Shown: positions 8,027-17,063 of the stretch, piece by piece
How positions within the stretch are numbered: position 1 is the stretch's first letter
Layout of the letters: each line of letters starts with the position of its first letter
Assembly: GCA_963605405.1 (NCBI GenBank)
Contig: CAVCUP010000002.1
Location: forward strand, 124,001-188,000
From: Paratractidigestivibacter sp963605405
GTDB taxonomy: Bacteria; Actinomycetota; Coriobacteriia; Coriobacteriales; Atopobiaceae
Reading direction: 5' to 3'
Length of the DNA stretch: 64,000 bases
Position numbers and translations under genes: made by a program
Notes under the pieces: generated by a model
Seen by the model: only the letters and a program-made list of their open reading frames with translations
Told to the model about the DNA's origin: nothing
Database searches by the model: none

Positions 8027-9604
8027 CTACGACCCGCTCACGGTGGCGCTCTCGACGTGCTCGGTGCCGTCGGAGTCGACATAGGTGGTGGTGCCGTCGG
8101 CGGAGTCGACGTAGCCGGTGGCGCCCTCGGCGCCGGAAGCGTTCGCGGCCTCACCCGCCGCGGCGTCCGGGCTGAGCAGGATCGCGTCGCCCTCGGCGAC
8201 GCTGCCCTGGATGGCGGCGTTGGCCTTGTCGGAGGCGACGACGGTCACGGCGCGCTGCTCATAGGTCTTCTCCTCGGTGCCCTTTACCACGGTGACGTAG
8301 CTCGAGCCGTCGGCGGCGGTGCCCACGCTGGAGACGGGCACGATGAGGGTGTCGGGCACGCTCTGGATCTGGATGGAGACGTTGGCGGTCATGCCGGGCT
8401 TCAGGCCCTCGGCGGGGTTCGGGATGAGGAGGCTGACCTCGTAGGTGGCGGCGCCCGAGCTGCCGGAACCGGAGGAGGAGCCGCTCGTGCTGGAGACGGT
8501 GGCGATGCGCGTGACCGTCGCGTCCGCGACGACGTTCGGCAGCGCCGTGAAGGTCACGGTGGCGGCCTGGCCGACCGAGACCTTAGAGATGTCGACCTCG
8601 TTGACATTGACCTTGACCATCATCTGCGAAAGGTCGGCGATCTGGATGAGGGCGCCGGAGCCTGACTCAGAAGAGGCGGACGAGGTGCCGCCGCTGGTGC
8701 CGCCGCTGGTGATGCTGGCGCCGACCTGGGCGTTCATGACCACGACGGAGCCGGACTTAGGCGCCCTGACCGTGCGCTTGTCGGCCGTTTCGACGGCCTC
8801 GTTGTAGGTCGCCTGGGCATCGGCGAGGGTGTTCTTGGCCTTCTCGATGTTTCGTTCGGCGCTCTGGAATTCGCTGTCGGTGGGGGCGCTGCTTTCGGGC
8901 TCGGCTGTCGTGTAGGATTTTCCGGCGTTTTCCTCATCGGCGTAGAAGTTGGCTTTTTCCTGGTTCCAGATCTCCCAAGCCTTTGCGTCGCTCTCGATGG
9001 CCTTGTTGTACTTATCGACAAGCGCGTTGTACGCGTCGGTGGCCTCGGCGACGCCGGACTTCGCGTCGCGCACGCCGTTGGCCGCCTCGGTGATCTTCTT
9101 GTCCAGATCGGAGTTCGTGAGGGTCATGATCACGTCGCCCTCGTTCACCGTGTCGCCCTCGGCGATGTTCACGGACTCGATGGTGCCGTCGACGCCGGGG
9201 GAGACGACCACGGATTCCACGGGCTGGGCGGAGCCGGAGGCCGTGACGGCCTCGGAGAAGTCGCCCTTCTCGACCATGGTGGTCATCGGGGCGCTCGCGT
9301 CGGCGCTGCTTGAGCCGGAGCCCAGGTACGAGACGCCCGCCACGATCGCCGCCACGACTGCCACGCCGCCGATGACGCCGCCGACGATGAGCTTCTTGCG
9401 CGTCTGCGCCTTGCGGTGGCGCATCAGGCCCTCCATGGCCACGCGCGCCTCCATGTCCTCCTCGGACTCCTGGAGCGTGCCGTCTGCGGAAAGAAGCTCG
9501 AGCTGGTCGGCCGGGGCGGCGTTCGCGCCGGTCAGGGGAATGGGGGCGGTCGCGGGGCTCGTCGAAGTCTCCTTCTCGGGCCCTGCCAGGTGCTTGTTGC
9601 TCAT
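8027..9604 (-). CDS. Membrane fusion protein, HlyD/MacA-like (RND/ABC periplasmic adaptor)
   Basis: A 525-residue protein: a cytoplasmic, acidic N-terminal 70 residues, one transmembrane helix (about 72-95), then a barrel-sandwich (SPGVDGTIESVNIAEGDTVN), a helical hairpin (about 165-290, interrupted by a Glu/Ser-rich stretch), a lipoyl return strand (RTVRAPKSGSVVVMNAQVG) and a beta-barrel/membrane-proximal region. The C-terminus carries an unusual acidic Asp/Ser/Thr tail with two related YVDS segments. In single-membrane bacteria such adaptors help MacB-like permeases. ATG 9604 has GAGGAG 7 bases upstream and is the first gene of the operon. Confidence 0.88.
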   Translation of the reverse strand: MSNKHLAGPEKETSTSPATAPIPLTGANAAPADQLELLSADGTLQESEEDMEARVAMEGLMRHRKAQTRKKLIVGGVIGGVAVVAAIVAGVSYLGSGSSSADASAPMTTMVEKGDFSEAVTASGSAQPVESVVVSPGVDGTIESVNIAEGDTVNEGDVIMTLTNSDLDKKITEAANGVRDAKSGVAEATDAYNALVDKYNKAIESDAKAWEIWNQEKANFYADEENAGKSYTTAEPESSAPTDSEFQSAERNIEKAKNTLADAQATYNEAVETADKRTVRAPKSGSVVVMNAQVGASITSGGTSGGTSSASSESGSGALIQIADLSQMMVKVNVNEVDISKVSVGQAATVTFTALPNVVADATVTRIATVSSTSGSSSGSGSSGAATYEVSLLIPNPAEGLKPGMTANVSIQIQSVPDTLIVPVSSVGTAADGSSYVTVVKGTEEKTYEQRAVTVVASDKANAAIQGSVAEGDAILLSPDAAAGEAANASGAEGATGYVDSADGTTTYVDSDGTEHVESATVSGS

Positions 9605-9762
9605 CGGGCGGCTCCTCGTTGCGGTCCTTCGCGCCGGCCGGCGGTCGCGTGGCCGGCGCTTGTCTGCGGGTCTTGGGCGTGCGTGCCGGTCTTTGGGGTC
9701 TCGTGGATTCAGGTTGCGCGGCCGGGCTGAATTCCCATGAAGCCGGCCTGTGCGCCCCGCGT

Positions 9763-9768
9763 TATGCT
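9763..9768 (+). promoter_or_regulatory. Candidate -10 box for the pseudouridine synthase gene
   Basis: TATGCT at 9763-9768. GTG 9774 follows only 5 bases later, so if this promoter is used the in-frame GTG could be a leaderless start; otherwise ATG 9810 is used. Confidence 0.4.
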
Positions 9769-9809
9769 GATGCGTGCTCGAACAGCGACGGAAAGGCAGG
9801 GCGGCTCCT

Positions 9810-10529
9810 ATGGGCGACGTGCGCAGCCAAGCACAAATTCTAGTCGATGACCTTCGTGTCATCTATGAGGATCGGTGGATTCTCGCCGCCGAGAAGCCCG
9901 CTGGGGTCCTCGTGCACGGAGACGGCACGGGCGCGGCGACGCTCACCGACGCGGTGGCGGCCCATCTGGCAGGGGAGGGGCGCGCCGACGCGCGCCCGCA
10001 GGCGGTCCAGCGCCTCGATGTGGAGACCACGGGGCTCGTGCTCTTCTCGCTCGACGCGGCGACCCAGCCGGCGCTCGACGCCGAGGTGGCGGGGCGCGGC
10101 ATGCGCAAGGTCTACCTCGCCGTCGTCGCGGGCCGCTTTCCGTGGGGCGAGAAAACCGTCGACGTGCCGATCGGCCGCGATCGGCACGATGCGCGCAAGA
10201 TGCGCGCCTGCGCGCCGGGCCAGGGCAAGCCGGCCCAGACGCGCGTTCGCAAGCTCGCGTTCAAGGGCGGCCGCACCCTGCTCGAGGTCGAGCTTCTGAC
10301 CGGCCGGCGCCACCAGATCCGCGTGCACCTGGCGAGCCTGGGGTTTCCCATTGTGGGGGACGCGCTCTACGGCGGCGCGCGCCCGGACCCCGCGAGAGGG
10401 GAGCGGGGGCTGCTCCTGCACGCTTTCGCCGAGGAGCTCGACCACCCGGCCACGGGCGAGCGCCTGCGCCTGCGCACCGAGTGGCCTGCCCGCCTCGGTG
10501 CCCGCTTCGAGGGCGTCGCGCTGGGCTGA
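9810..10529 (+). CDS. RluA-family pseudouridine synthase
   Basis: A 239-residue enzyme isomerising uridines in rRNA or tRNA. The catalytic aspartate is in VQRLDVETTGLVLFS; other family blocks are LAAEKPAGVLVHGDG, the KVYLAVVAG strand, and LTGRRHQIRVHLASLGFPIVGD near the C-terminus. No S4 domain is present, so it resembles the short RluA/RluF-like proteins; the target nucleotide cannot be deduced. ATG 9810 is preceded by GGAAAGG at about 13 bases, which is long. GTG 9774, in frame and next to a -10 box, is an alternative that adds 12 residues. Repeat array B starts 45 bases after the stop. Confidence 0.88.
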   Translation: MGDVRSQAQILVDDLRVIYEDRWILAAEKPAGVLVHGDGTGAATLTDAVAAHLAGEGRADARPQAVQRLDVETTGLVLFSLDAATQPALDAEVAGRGMRKVYLAVVAGRFPWGEKTVDVPIGRDRHDARKMRACAPGQGKPAQTRVRKLAFKGGRTLLEVELLTGRRHQIRVHLASLGFPIVGDALYGGARPDPARGERGLLLHAFAEELDHPATGERLRLRTEWPARLGARFEGVALG

Positions 10530-10573
10530 TGCGTGCCCGTCTTGCCCTTCTCGCCGCATGCTGGCGCCCCGGC

Positions 10574-10794
10574 GCCCCGAAACCTCGCCGCCCAGTAACC
10601 GCCGTGGCGCCGACGCCCCGAAACCTCGCCGCCCAGTAACCGCCGTGGCCTCATGGCCCTAGAAACGCGCCGCCCAGCAATGCCGCGTTACTGGGCGGCG
10701 CGTTTCTAGGGCTCTGGGGCTTTCTTTCTTACTGCGCAGCGTGCATCCAGGGCGCTTCCGGACGCCCGGTTGCTGCGCGGCGCGCTTCCAGGGC
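10574..10794. repeat. Convergent 41-bp-period repeat array, family B (copy 1)
   Basis: Six 25-nt units. Three are forward at 10574-10598, 10615-10639 and 10656-10680; three are inverted at 10688-10712, 10729-10753 and 10770-10794. Units begin GCCC and end CGCCGCCCAGTAA or close variants. Start-to-start spacing is exactly 41 bp in each half (16-nt spacers), and the halves meet across only 7 nt. The innermost pair, with two extra paired bases each side, makes a 27-bp hairpin at 10656-10712, followed by a pyrimidine-rich run (10719-10730). It may also end the rluA-family transcript, since no other terminator is visible. Nothing coding is seen in 10530-10916. Confidence 0.85.
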
Positions 10795-10916
10795 TCGCGG
10801 GCTTGCCCCGTTGCCGGAAGATGCGGATTCGGGGCGGCACTCCCGTCGCGCAATGCCCGGAGACGACGGGTTCGTGCGACAATTGGGCGCGTTTTGCCCA
10901 CGATGAGAGGAGCCCC

Positions 10917-11975
10917 ATGCTCAAGGTCAGCCAAGCCATCCTGCACGTCTTCGACTTCGAGACGGGCTCCAAGCACTATTCCGACGCGCCGCTCGACCTC
11001 GACGACCGCTCGACCAAGTCCTACGTGCAGCGCCGCCTGCGAAAGATCGTGGGCAACGCCGAGTCCAACCACGGCGAGTTCGCGGAGGACTCCGGGTTCG
11101 CCGGCGAGCTCGAGCACTACCTCATGGGCGGCGCCGAGTTCCAGGGCTTCTCGGTCCAGATCGCGGAGTGGTTCTGGGAAGAGCTGCGCCGGGCCGAGGA
11201 GCTCGAGCAGGTCGATCTTCTCGTCGCCGACTTCGTGGACACGGACGCCGCGGTCGAGTCCGCCGGCGGTCCCACCGAGGCCGACCTGGAGGCCGCCTTC
11301 GACGGCCCGGCCGGGAAGCGCTTCTTTGCCGTGCTGCTCTTGCCGCGCAAGCAGTCCTTCGTGCATGAGGTCGGCGGCGCCACCAACGAGATCCTGCGTA
11401 TGGACACGGCGCTGCCCAACCCGACCGCGCGCATCGACACCTACGTGCTCGTGGACTGCGACACCTTCGCCATCGACTTCCACGACAAGGAGCGCTGCAT
11501 CGGCGGGGAGACGCTCCAGATCCTGCCCGACAAGTTCCTCCAGTGCAGCGCCGCGGCCTCGACCCAGCAGGTCTTCGCCGAGGTGAGCCAGATCGTGCGG
11601 GACGTCGCCGAGGAGTACGGCCTCACGCCGGCCGTCGAGGTGGGCCGCGCCAAGGCGGTCGTCGCCCAGCAGGCCGACCGCGAGGAGATCGTGACGCCCG
11701 CCGAGGTGGGCCGCGCCGTCTTTGAGGACAGGCCCGACGTCCAGGAGGTCTTCGAGGAGCGCGTGCGCGAGGCCAAGCTCCCCGAGGAGGCGCCCGTGCG
11801 CCGCGGCGTGGCCAACCGCCTCGCGAAGAGCCACAAGATCAAGACGGACACGGGCATCGAGATCACCTTCCCCTCCGAGCTCGCCGACAAGCCCGGCTAC
11901 CTGGACTTCGCGACCGGGGCCGACGGCACCATCTCCATCACCATCGGCAACGTGGCGCACATCGAGAACAAATAG
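10917..11975 (+). CDS. Nucleoid-associated protein, NdpA/YejK family
   Basis: A 352-residue protein of the NdpA (PF04245) family. It starts VSQAILHVFDFETG, has the family-typical FAVLLLPRKQSFVHEV block near residues 130-145, the FHDKERCIGGETLQILPDKF segment, and ends in a C-terminal domain with ITFPSELADKPGYLDFAT. E. coli YejK is abundant in the spermidine nucleoid; its function in Gram-positives is not settled. ATG 10917 has AGAGGAG upstream at good spacing. A -10-like GACAAT lies around 10878. It is monocistronic as far as visible. Confidence 0.88.
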   Translation: MLKVSQAILHVFDFETGSKHYSDAPLDLDDRSTKSYVQRRLRKIVGNAESNHGEFAEDSGFAGELEHYLMGGAEFQGFSVQIAEWFWEELRRAEELEQVDLLVADFVDTDAAVESAGGPTEADLEAAFDGPAGKRFFAVLLLPRKQSFVHEVGGATNEILRMDTALPNPTARIDTYVLVDCDTFAIDFHDKERCIGGETLQILPDKFLQCSAAASTQQVFAEVSQIVRDVAEEYGLTPAVEVGRAKAVVAQQADREEIVTPAEVGRAVFEDRPDVQEVFEERVREAKLPEEAPVRRGVANRLAKSHKIKTDTGIEITFPSELADKPGYLDFATGADGTISITIGNVAHIENK

Positions 11976-12083
11976 CGCGGCCAGCGGCGAGATGTGCTTT
12001 TGGCGGCGGCCGGCCAATCCGCGCTATCATTACCAGGACTTTTCTCGGACAACAAAGCTCAAACACACCACGGGGAGAAGCGC

Positions 12084-13307
12084 ATGACCAATCCCGAGAG
12101 GACCATCTCCAGGCGCGACGCCCTGCGCCTCTTTGCCGGCGCGGGCGCCCTCGGCATCGCCGCGGCCTTCAAGCCGGCCGCCGTCATCGCCGAGACCGCC
12201 CAGGAGAAGGCCGACAACGCCCAGGCCCAGGCGGACGCGACCAAGCAGCAGCTCGACAGCGCCCAGGCCGACTACGACGCCGCCCAGCAGAAGCTCGCGG
12301 CCATCGGCGAGGAGTATTCCGCCGCCGCCGCGAAGCTCTCGGCCACGCAGGGCTCCATCGTCACGCTCAACGCCCGCATCGCCGAGGCCGAGGCCGCCAT
12401 CGAGGCCAAGGAATCCGACATCGCGAAGAGCGAGAAAGAGATCGCCGAGAAGCGCAAGAGGCTCGGCAGCCGCATGAGCGCCGCGTACAAGTCCGGCGCC
12501 CAGTCGACCATCGACATCATCCTGAGCTCCGCCTCCTTCGAGGAGCTCACGAGCAACCTTTATTACCTGGATAAGATCACCTCCCAGGACAAGTCGATGA
12601 TCGAGGAGGTCAAGGAGCTCAAGGCCTCCCTTGAGGAACAGAGGGACGAGCTCGAGCAGCAGAAGTCCGCCCTCGAGGGCCAGAAGTCGGACCTCGAGGT
12701 TCTCGAGAGCCAGCAGGCCGAGGAGCTCGCCGCCGCACAGGCGAAGCAGGACGAGGCCGCCAAGCTCGTCTCGAGCCTCTCCGAGTCGGTCAAGTCCCTC
12801 ATGGCCCAGCACGACGCCGAGCTCGTGGCCGCCCAGGAGGCCGCCGAGGAGGCGAAGAAAATCGCGGAGCAGGCGAAGAGCAGCAACAAGTCCTGGGCCA
12901 CGAGCACGAACACCCAGGTACTCGGCAGCGGCAACCTCGCGAAGGTCACGGCCGCCGTCGCCTCGACGCCCTCGCCGGGCAGCGGCCTGTGCGCGGCCTG
13001 GGTCACGAACGTCTTCGCCAACGCCGGCATCGGTTCCTTCGGCGGCAACGCCTGCGACCAGTGCGCCTGGTGGTGCGGCACCGACCTCAGCAACATCCAG
13101 CCGGGCATGATCATCGCCGTGGAGAGCTCCTCCTCGGGCACCACGGCCGGCCGCATCTACGGCCACGTGGGCATTTACCTCGCCGACGGGCTCGTGCACC
13201 ACAACGTCGGCTACATCAAGACGGACACCGTGGCCAGCTGGTCGGCCACCTACTGCAAGTACATGAGCGGCCGCTGCGGCTGGATCGGCGGCATCGCCCT
13301 TTCGTAA
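12084..13307 (+). CDS. Tat-exported peptidoglycan hydrolase, coiled coil plus CHAP/NlpC-like domain
   Basis: A 407-residue exported protein. The N-terminus has a twin-arginine signal (SRRDALRLFAGAGALGIAAA). Residues about 35-275 are a long PcsB/CwlO-like coiled coil interrupted by SRMSAAYKSGAQSTIDIILS and the SFEELTSNLYYLDKI segment typical of PcsB-like hinge regions. The C-terminal amidase-like domain has the catalytic Cys in SGLCAAWVTNVF (Cys303) and His in GHVGIYLADG (His361). Such proteins cut peptidoglycan for cell separation, often under FtsEX control. ATG 12084 follows GGGGAGAAG; a -10-like TATCAT lies at about 12025. A very strong terminator follows. Confidence 0.88.
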   Translation: MTNPERTISRRDALRLFAGAGALGIAAAFKPAAVIAETAQEKADNAQAQADATKQQLDSAQADYDAAQQKLAAIGEEYSAAAAKLSATQGSIVTLNARIAEAEAAIEAKESDIAKSEKEIAEKRKRLGSRMSAAYKSGAQSTIDIILSSASFEELTSNLYYLDKITSQDKSMIEEVKELKASLEEQRDELEQQKSALEGQKSDLEVLESQQAEELAAAQAKQDEAAKLVSSLSESVKSLMAQHDAELVAAQEAAEEAKKIAEQAKSSNKSWATSTNTQVLGSGNLAKVTAAVASTPSPGSGLCAAWVTNVFANAGIGSFGGNACDQCAWWCGTDLSNIQPGMIIAVESSSSGTTAGRIYGHVGIYLADGLVHHNVGYIKTDTVASWSATYCKYMSGRCGWIGGIALS

Positions 13308-13321
13308 AGCCGTCCGAACAG

Positions 13322-13354
13322 CGGGCAAAGGGACCGTCCCTTTGCCCGTTTTTT
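13322..13354 (+). terminator. Strong intrinsic terminator
   Basis: CGGGCAAAGGGA (13322-13333) pairs perfectly with TCCCTTTGCCCG (13337-13348) around a 3-base loop and is followed by six T. Confidence 0.95.
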
Positions 13355-13505
13355 GTGCCTGACCAGGCAAGAGGCGCCCCGCTGCCCCGCCTTTCTCGAT
13401 ACCGGCTCCTCAATCCGGGCCTTTCTTGGCATCTCTGCCCCGTCAAAGCGCTATAGTTGCTGGGTTTTATCCCGCACTTCTGTCTTTCTTCGAGTTTGGA
13501 GAGTC

Positions 13506-15800
13506 ATGGGAGCAACCACCAGGGACACCGCGGCTGCCGTGCGTGCCCGTAAGGCCAAGAACGCGGGCATACCGCTCTCGGCCAGCATGATCCTCGTCAC
13601 GTTGGGCGTCGTCTACGGAGACATCGGCACGAGCCCGATGTATACCCTCAAGTCCATCGTGGCCAACAACGGCGGCGTCACGACCGTGAGCGAGGAGCTC
13701 ATCGTCGGCGCCCTCTCGCTCGTCATCTGGACGATGACGCTCGTCACCACCATCAAGTACGTCGTCATCGCCATGAAGGCCGACAACCACCACGAGGGCG
13801 GCATCTTCGCGCTCTACTCGCTTGTGAAGAGATGCGCCAAGTGGCTGATCCTTCCCGCCATGGTCGGCGGCGCGGCGCTTCTCGCCGACGGCATCCTCAC
13901 GCCCGCCGTCACCGTGACCACCGCCATCGAGGGCCTGCGCACCATCCCGCTCGGGCACGAGATCCTGGGCGACGGCCAGGGGCTCGTCATGGGCATCACC
14001 ATCGTGATAATCTGCGGCCTCTTTGCCATGCAGCGCGCCGGCACGAGCTCCATCGGTAAGCTCTTCGGCCCCATCATGACGCTGTGGTTCCTCTTCCTGG
14101 GCGTCGCGGGCCTCCTCAACCTCGTGAGCAACCCCGTGGTGCTCAAGGCCCTGAACCCCGTCTACGGCGTGCGGTTCCTCATGAGCCCGGTCAACCGGCG
14201 CGGCCTGCGCGTGATGGGCTACGTGTTCCTGGCGACCACCGGCGCGGAGGCCCTCTACTCCGACATGGGCCACGTGGGCAAGCGCAACATCTACGTCTCC
14301 TGGCCCGCCGTCAAGGCCTGCCTCATCCTCAACTACCTGGGGCAGGGCGCCTGGCTGCTCGGCTGCGACCCGGCCGACCCGTCCCTCACCGGCGTGGTCA
14401 ACCCCTTCTACCAGATGCTGCCCGAGGACCTGCGCCCCTTCGCGATCCTTCTTTCCGCGGTGGCTGCCATCATCGCCTCCCAGGCGCTCATCACGGGCTC
14501 CTACACGCTCGTCTCCGAGGCCGTGCGCCTGGACCTCATGCCCCACATGCACATCAACTACCCCTCGGAGACCAAGGGCCAGATCTATATCCCCACGGTC
14601 AACACCATCATGTGGATCGGCACCATCTTCGTCGTGCTTCTCTTCAAGACCTCCGAGCGCATGGAGGCCGCCTATGGCCTGGCCATCACGGTGACCATGC
14701 TCATGACCACGACGCTGCTCACGAGCTACATCGCCTGCATCCGGAAGAACCGCGTGGGCGCGGTCGTCTTCGCCGTGGTGTTCGGAGCCATCGAGGTCAT
14801 GTTCTTCGCCTCGTGCCTCACCATGTTCTTCGACGGCGGCTACGTGATGATCATCCTGGCGGCCGTGCTCTTCGTGGTCATGTATACCTGGCGCCGTGGC
14901 ACCGCCATCGAGCGCACGCAGACGGTCTTTTTGCCGGTGGACAAGTACCTTGACCAGCTCTTCGAGCTCTGCCACGACGACGAGGTGCCCTACCTGGCCG
15001 ACAACCTCGTCTTCCTCACCAACGACTCCTCCATCGACAAGCTCGACCGAGACATCCTCTACTCGATCCTGGACAAGCAGCCCAAGCGAGCGAAGGCGTA
15101 TTACTTCCTGAACGTCCAGGTGACCGATGAGCCGTTCACGCACGAGTACATCGTCAACGACTTCGACACGGATTTCCTCTTTAAGGTGCAGCTGCGTCTG
15201 GGCTTCAAGGTCAACCAGCGCGTGAACACCTATCTCTACCAGATCGTCGCGGACCTCGTGGAGAACAACCAGATCGCGCCGCAGAACCACAAGTACTCGA
15301 TTTACCGCACGCACAGCGCCGTGGGCGACTTCCGGTTCTGCCTGCTCCGCAAGGTAATCAGCCCGGAGACCGACCTCTCCGGCCTCGACTATCGCGTCAT
15401 GGAGCTCAAGTACCTGATCCGCCGCATGTGCGGAAGTCCGGCCAAGTGGTACGGCCTGGAGAACTCGAGCCTGCTGTTCGAGTACGTGCCCCTCTTCTCC
15501 AAGAAGAAGGTCCAGCACAAGCTCACGCGCATCGCGCTGCTGGATTCCGAGCCCAGCTCGCCGAAGAAGCTCGAGAAGAAGTCCCGCTCCGAGGCCGCGC
15601 CCATTTCCGACGACGATGACGAGGACATCTTCAGCACCTCCGTGCGAAGCGAGCGCGTGCAGAACATCGCCAAGACCCTCACCGACCTCGTGGGCGGCGA
15701 CACCGCGAGCTTCAAGCCCCTTGTGATCGACGACGAGGGCGAAGACGAGGACGAGGACCTCTACGGCGACGAGGACGAGGTCACCGACGGCGAGGAGTAG
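13506..15800 (+). CDS. kup: KUP-family potassium uptake protein
   Basis: A 764-residue membrane protein, presumably a proton/K+ symporter. It starts with the family signature LGVVYGDIGTSPMYTLKSIV (about residues 34-53), has about 12 predicted membrane segments to residue 460, including EGGIFALYSL and TGAEALYSDMGHVGKR, then a long hydrophilic C-terminal domain. The final 90 or so residues are highly acidic (DDDDEDIFST and EDEDEDLYGDEDEV), longer than I expect for most KUPs and possibly regulatory. ATG 13506 has GGAGAG 3-8 bases upstream; in-frame upstream codons lack a site. A -10-like TATAGT lies at about 13452. It is monocistronic, with a terminator at 15829-15866. Confidence 0.95.
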   Translation: MGATTRDTAAAVRARKAKNAGIPLSASMILVTLGVVYGDIGTSPMYTLKSIVANNGGVTTVSEELIVGALSLVIWTMTLVTTIKYVVIAMKADNHHEGGIFALYSLVKRCAKWLILPAMVGGAALLADGILTPAVTVTTAIEGLRTIPLGHEILGDGQGLVMGITIVIICGLFAMQRAGTSSIGKLFGPIMTLWFLFLGVAGLLNLVSNPVVLKALNPVYGVRFLMSPVNRRGLRVMGYVFLATTGAEALYSDMGHVGKRNIYVSWPAVKACLILNYLGQGAWLLGCDPADPSLTGVVNPFYQMLPEDLRPFAILLSAVAAIIASQALITGSYTLVSEAVRLDLMPHMHINYPSETKGQIYIPTVNTIMWIGTIFVVLLFKTSERMEAAYGLAITVTMLMTTTLLTSYIACIRKNRVGAVVFAVVFGAIEVMFFASCLTMFFDGGYVMIILAAVLFVVMYTWRRGTAIERTQTVFLPVDKYLDQLFELCHDDEVPYLADNLVFLTNDSSIDKLDRDILYSILDKQPKRAKAYYFLNVQVTDEPFTHEYIVNDFDTDFLFKVQLRLGFKVNQRVNTYLYQIVADLVENNQIAPQNHKYSIYRTHSAVGDFRFCLLRKVISPETDLSGLDYRVMELKYLIRRMCGSPAKWYGLENSSLLFEYVPLFSKKKVQHKLTRIALLDSEPSSPKKLEKKSRSEAAPISDDDDEDIFSTSVRSERVQNIAKTLTDLVGGDTASFKPLVIDDEGEDEDEDLYGDEDEVTDGEE

Positions 15801-15828
15801 CCCCGCCCCATTGCGCAGTTCAAATGCG

Positions 15829-15866
15829 AAAGCGCCCTGCAGCCTGTGCTGCGGGGCGCTTCTTGC
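15829..15866 (+). terminator. Terminator of kup
   Basis: AAGCGCCCTGCAG pairs with CTGCGGGGCGCTT around CCTGTG, followed by CTTGCTG. The T-run is poor but the stem is strong. Confidence 0.7.
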
Positions 15867-15928
15867 TGTCGCGCTGGGCGGCGGGATGTGTTGCGGCTTC
15901 GATGAAGTCCTGCGGCCAACTCGTTAGG

Positions 15929-15966
15929 TTAAACATCAATCGGACAATAAAGCATAATTGTTGTCC
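15929..15966 (+). promoter_or_regulatory. Promoter with overlapping inverted repeat, upstream of Sel1 gene
   Basis: A TTAAAC -35-like box (15929-15934), an 18-bp spacer and a CATAAT -10 (15953-15958). The inverted repeat GGACAA (15942-15947) / TTGTCC (15961-15966) brackets the -10, as an operator would. The stretch is AT-rich compared with its surroundings. Confidence 0.5.
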
Positions 15967-16019
15967 CGTGCGTGAGATATGGTCTGTCCATGGGTAAATC
16001 CAGTGAGAGGGGACCGAGA

Positions 16020-16931
16020 ATGAGCGGAGACTTTGCTTTTAACCTAAGCATGAACGACTATTTGAAAATCGGAGAAATCGCCGGGTTCGAGGTTCAGCTG
16101 GAGGCGAAAGGCCTGGACGAGAACCTTCTTCGTGAAGACGACTCTATGTGGAGGGCGATGAACTGGGTTGACACCGAGGTTGATATCCAGGTGGATGCCA
16201 GGAGTCTGGCAAGGAAGATCTTGACGGTCGCCGTGACTGAGAATCCCGACACCTTCAGTGACTTTATCTTGGAAAATCGACAGCTTATCGAGGAGAAGGC
16301 TGTAGTCGACGAGGACGTCGCGCGAGCCTTTGAGCTCGGCTTGCGGTTGGGCGTCAGCCAGAAGAACGGCAACTGTGCGAACAACCTCGGCGCGGCGTAT
16401 TACATGGGCAACATCGTCGAGCAGGATTACGAGAAGGCCGCCGAACTCTATAAGCTTGCCATGGAGTGGGGTTGCTATCAATCTATCGTCAATCTCGGCT
16501 ACATATATGAGTACGGTCGTCTCGGCGAGCCGGACTATGCCGAGGCGTACCGGTACTATTCGCTTGCAGCTTCGCTCGCGCCGGGGAGCGAAGCTGCGTA
16601 CAAGCTCGGCGACATGTTCGCTCGCGGACGCTTTGTGAAGAAGGACCTTAAGTGTGCCGTTCAACTGTGGCGTCGCAGTCATGACCTTGCCCGGGACGCG
16701 GTCGAGCGCGCGCAGCCAGCTATACGAATCGCTCAACTCATCGTCGGTCCTGACTGTGAGGAGGCGGGACTCGAGATGGACGCGCTGCAAGCGCTTACGC
16801 TTTTCCAGCAGGCGGAGATTGGTTTGCGCATCGACATCGAGGATGGGCAGATTTATTACAAGAAGCGTCTCGCCGAGTCTATTGAGGGACAACGGACTGC
16901 CCGCGCACTGCTTGACGGTGCGCAGGAGTAG
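16020..16931 (+). CDS. Sel1-repeat (SLR) protein
   Basis: A 303-residue soluble protein with tandem Sel1-like helical repeats from about residue 115: NNLGAAYYMGNIVEQDYEKA, then NLGYIYEYGRLGEPDYAEAY and KLGDMFARGRFVKKDLKCAV. SLR proteins are usually scaffolds in protein-protein contacts. The N-terminal 110 residues match nothing I recognise. ATG 16020 has GAGAGGGG upstream. Base composition and codon choice are visibly less GC-rich than neighbours (TTT, AAA and TAT codons are common), suggesting transfer. It is monocistronic, behind its own operator-like promoter. Confidence 0.8.
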   Translation: MSGDFAFNLSMNDYLKIGEIAGFEVQLEAKGLDENLLREDDSMWRAMNWVDTEVDIQVDARSLARKILTVAVTENPDTFSDFILENRQLIEEKAVVDEDVARAFELGLRLGVSQKNGNCANNLGAAYYMGNIVEQDYEKAAELYKLAMEWGCYQSIVNLGYIYEYGRLGEPDYAEAYRYYSLAASLAPGSEAAYKLGDMFARGRFVKKDLKCAVQLWRRSHDLARDAVERAQPAIRIAQLIVGPDCEEAGLEMDALQALTLFQQAEIGLRIDIEDGQIYYKKRLAESIEGQRTARALLDGAQE

Positions 16932-17063
16932 GCGGATGGAGCTTCAGAGTGAAAGTGCGGTCTTGTGCTTCTGCCGGGTTTTGGCAAGAAGCGACGCAAC
17001 CGAAATGCGCCCACGGTATGCTTTTGGAGTTAAGTTGTTCGAATACGGGCGAAAGGTGTCCCG

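Noticed and set aside
13353..13505. Upstream extension of kup to an earlier start
   Set aside because: The extra frame would begin inside the terminator of the preceding gene and has no ribosome site, while ATG 13506 has one.
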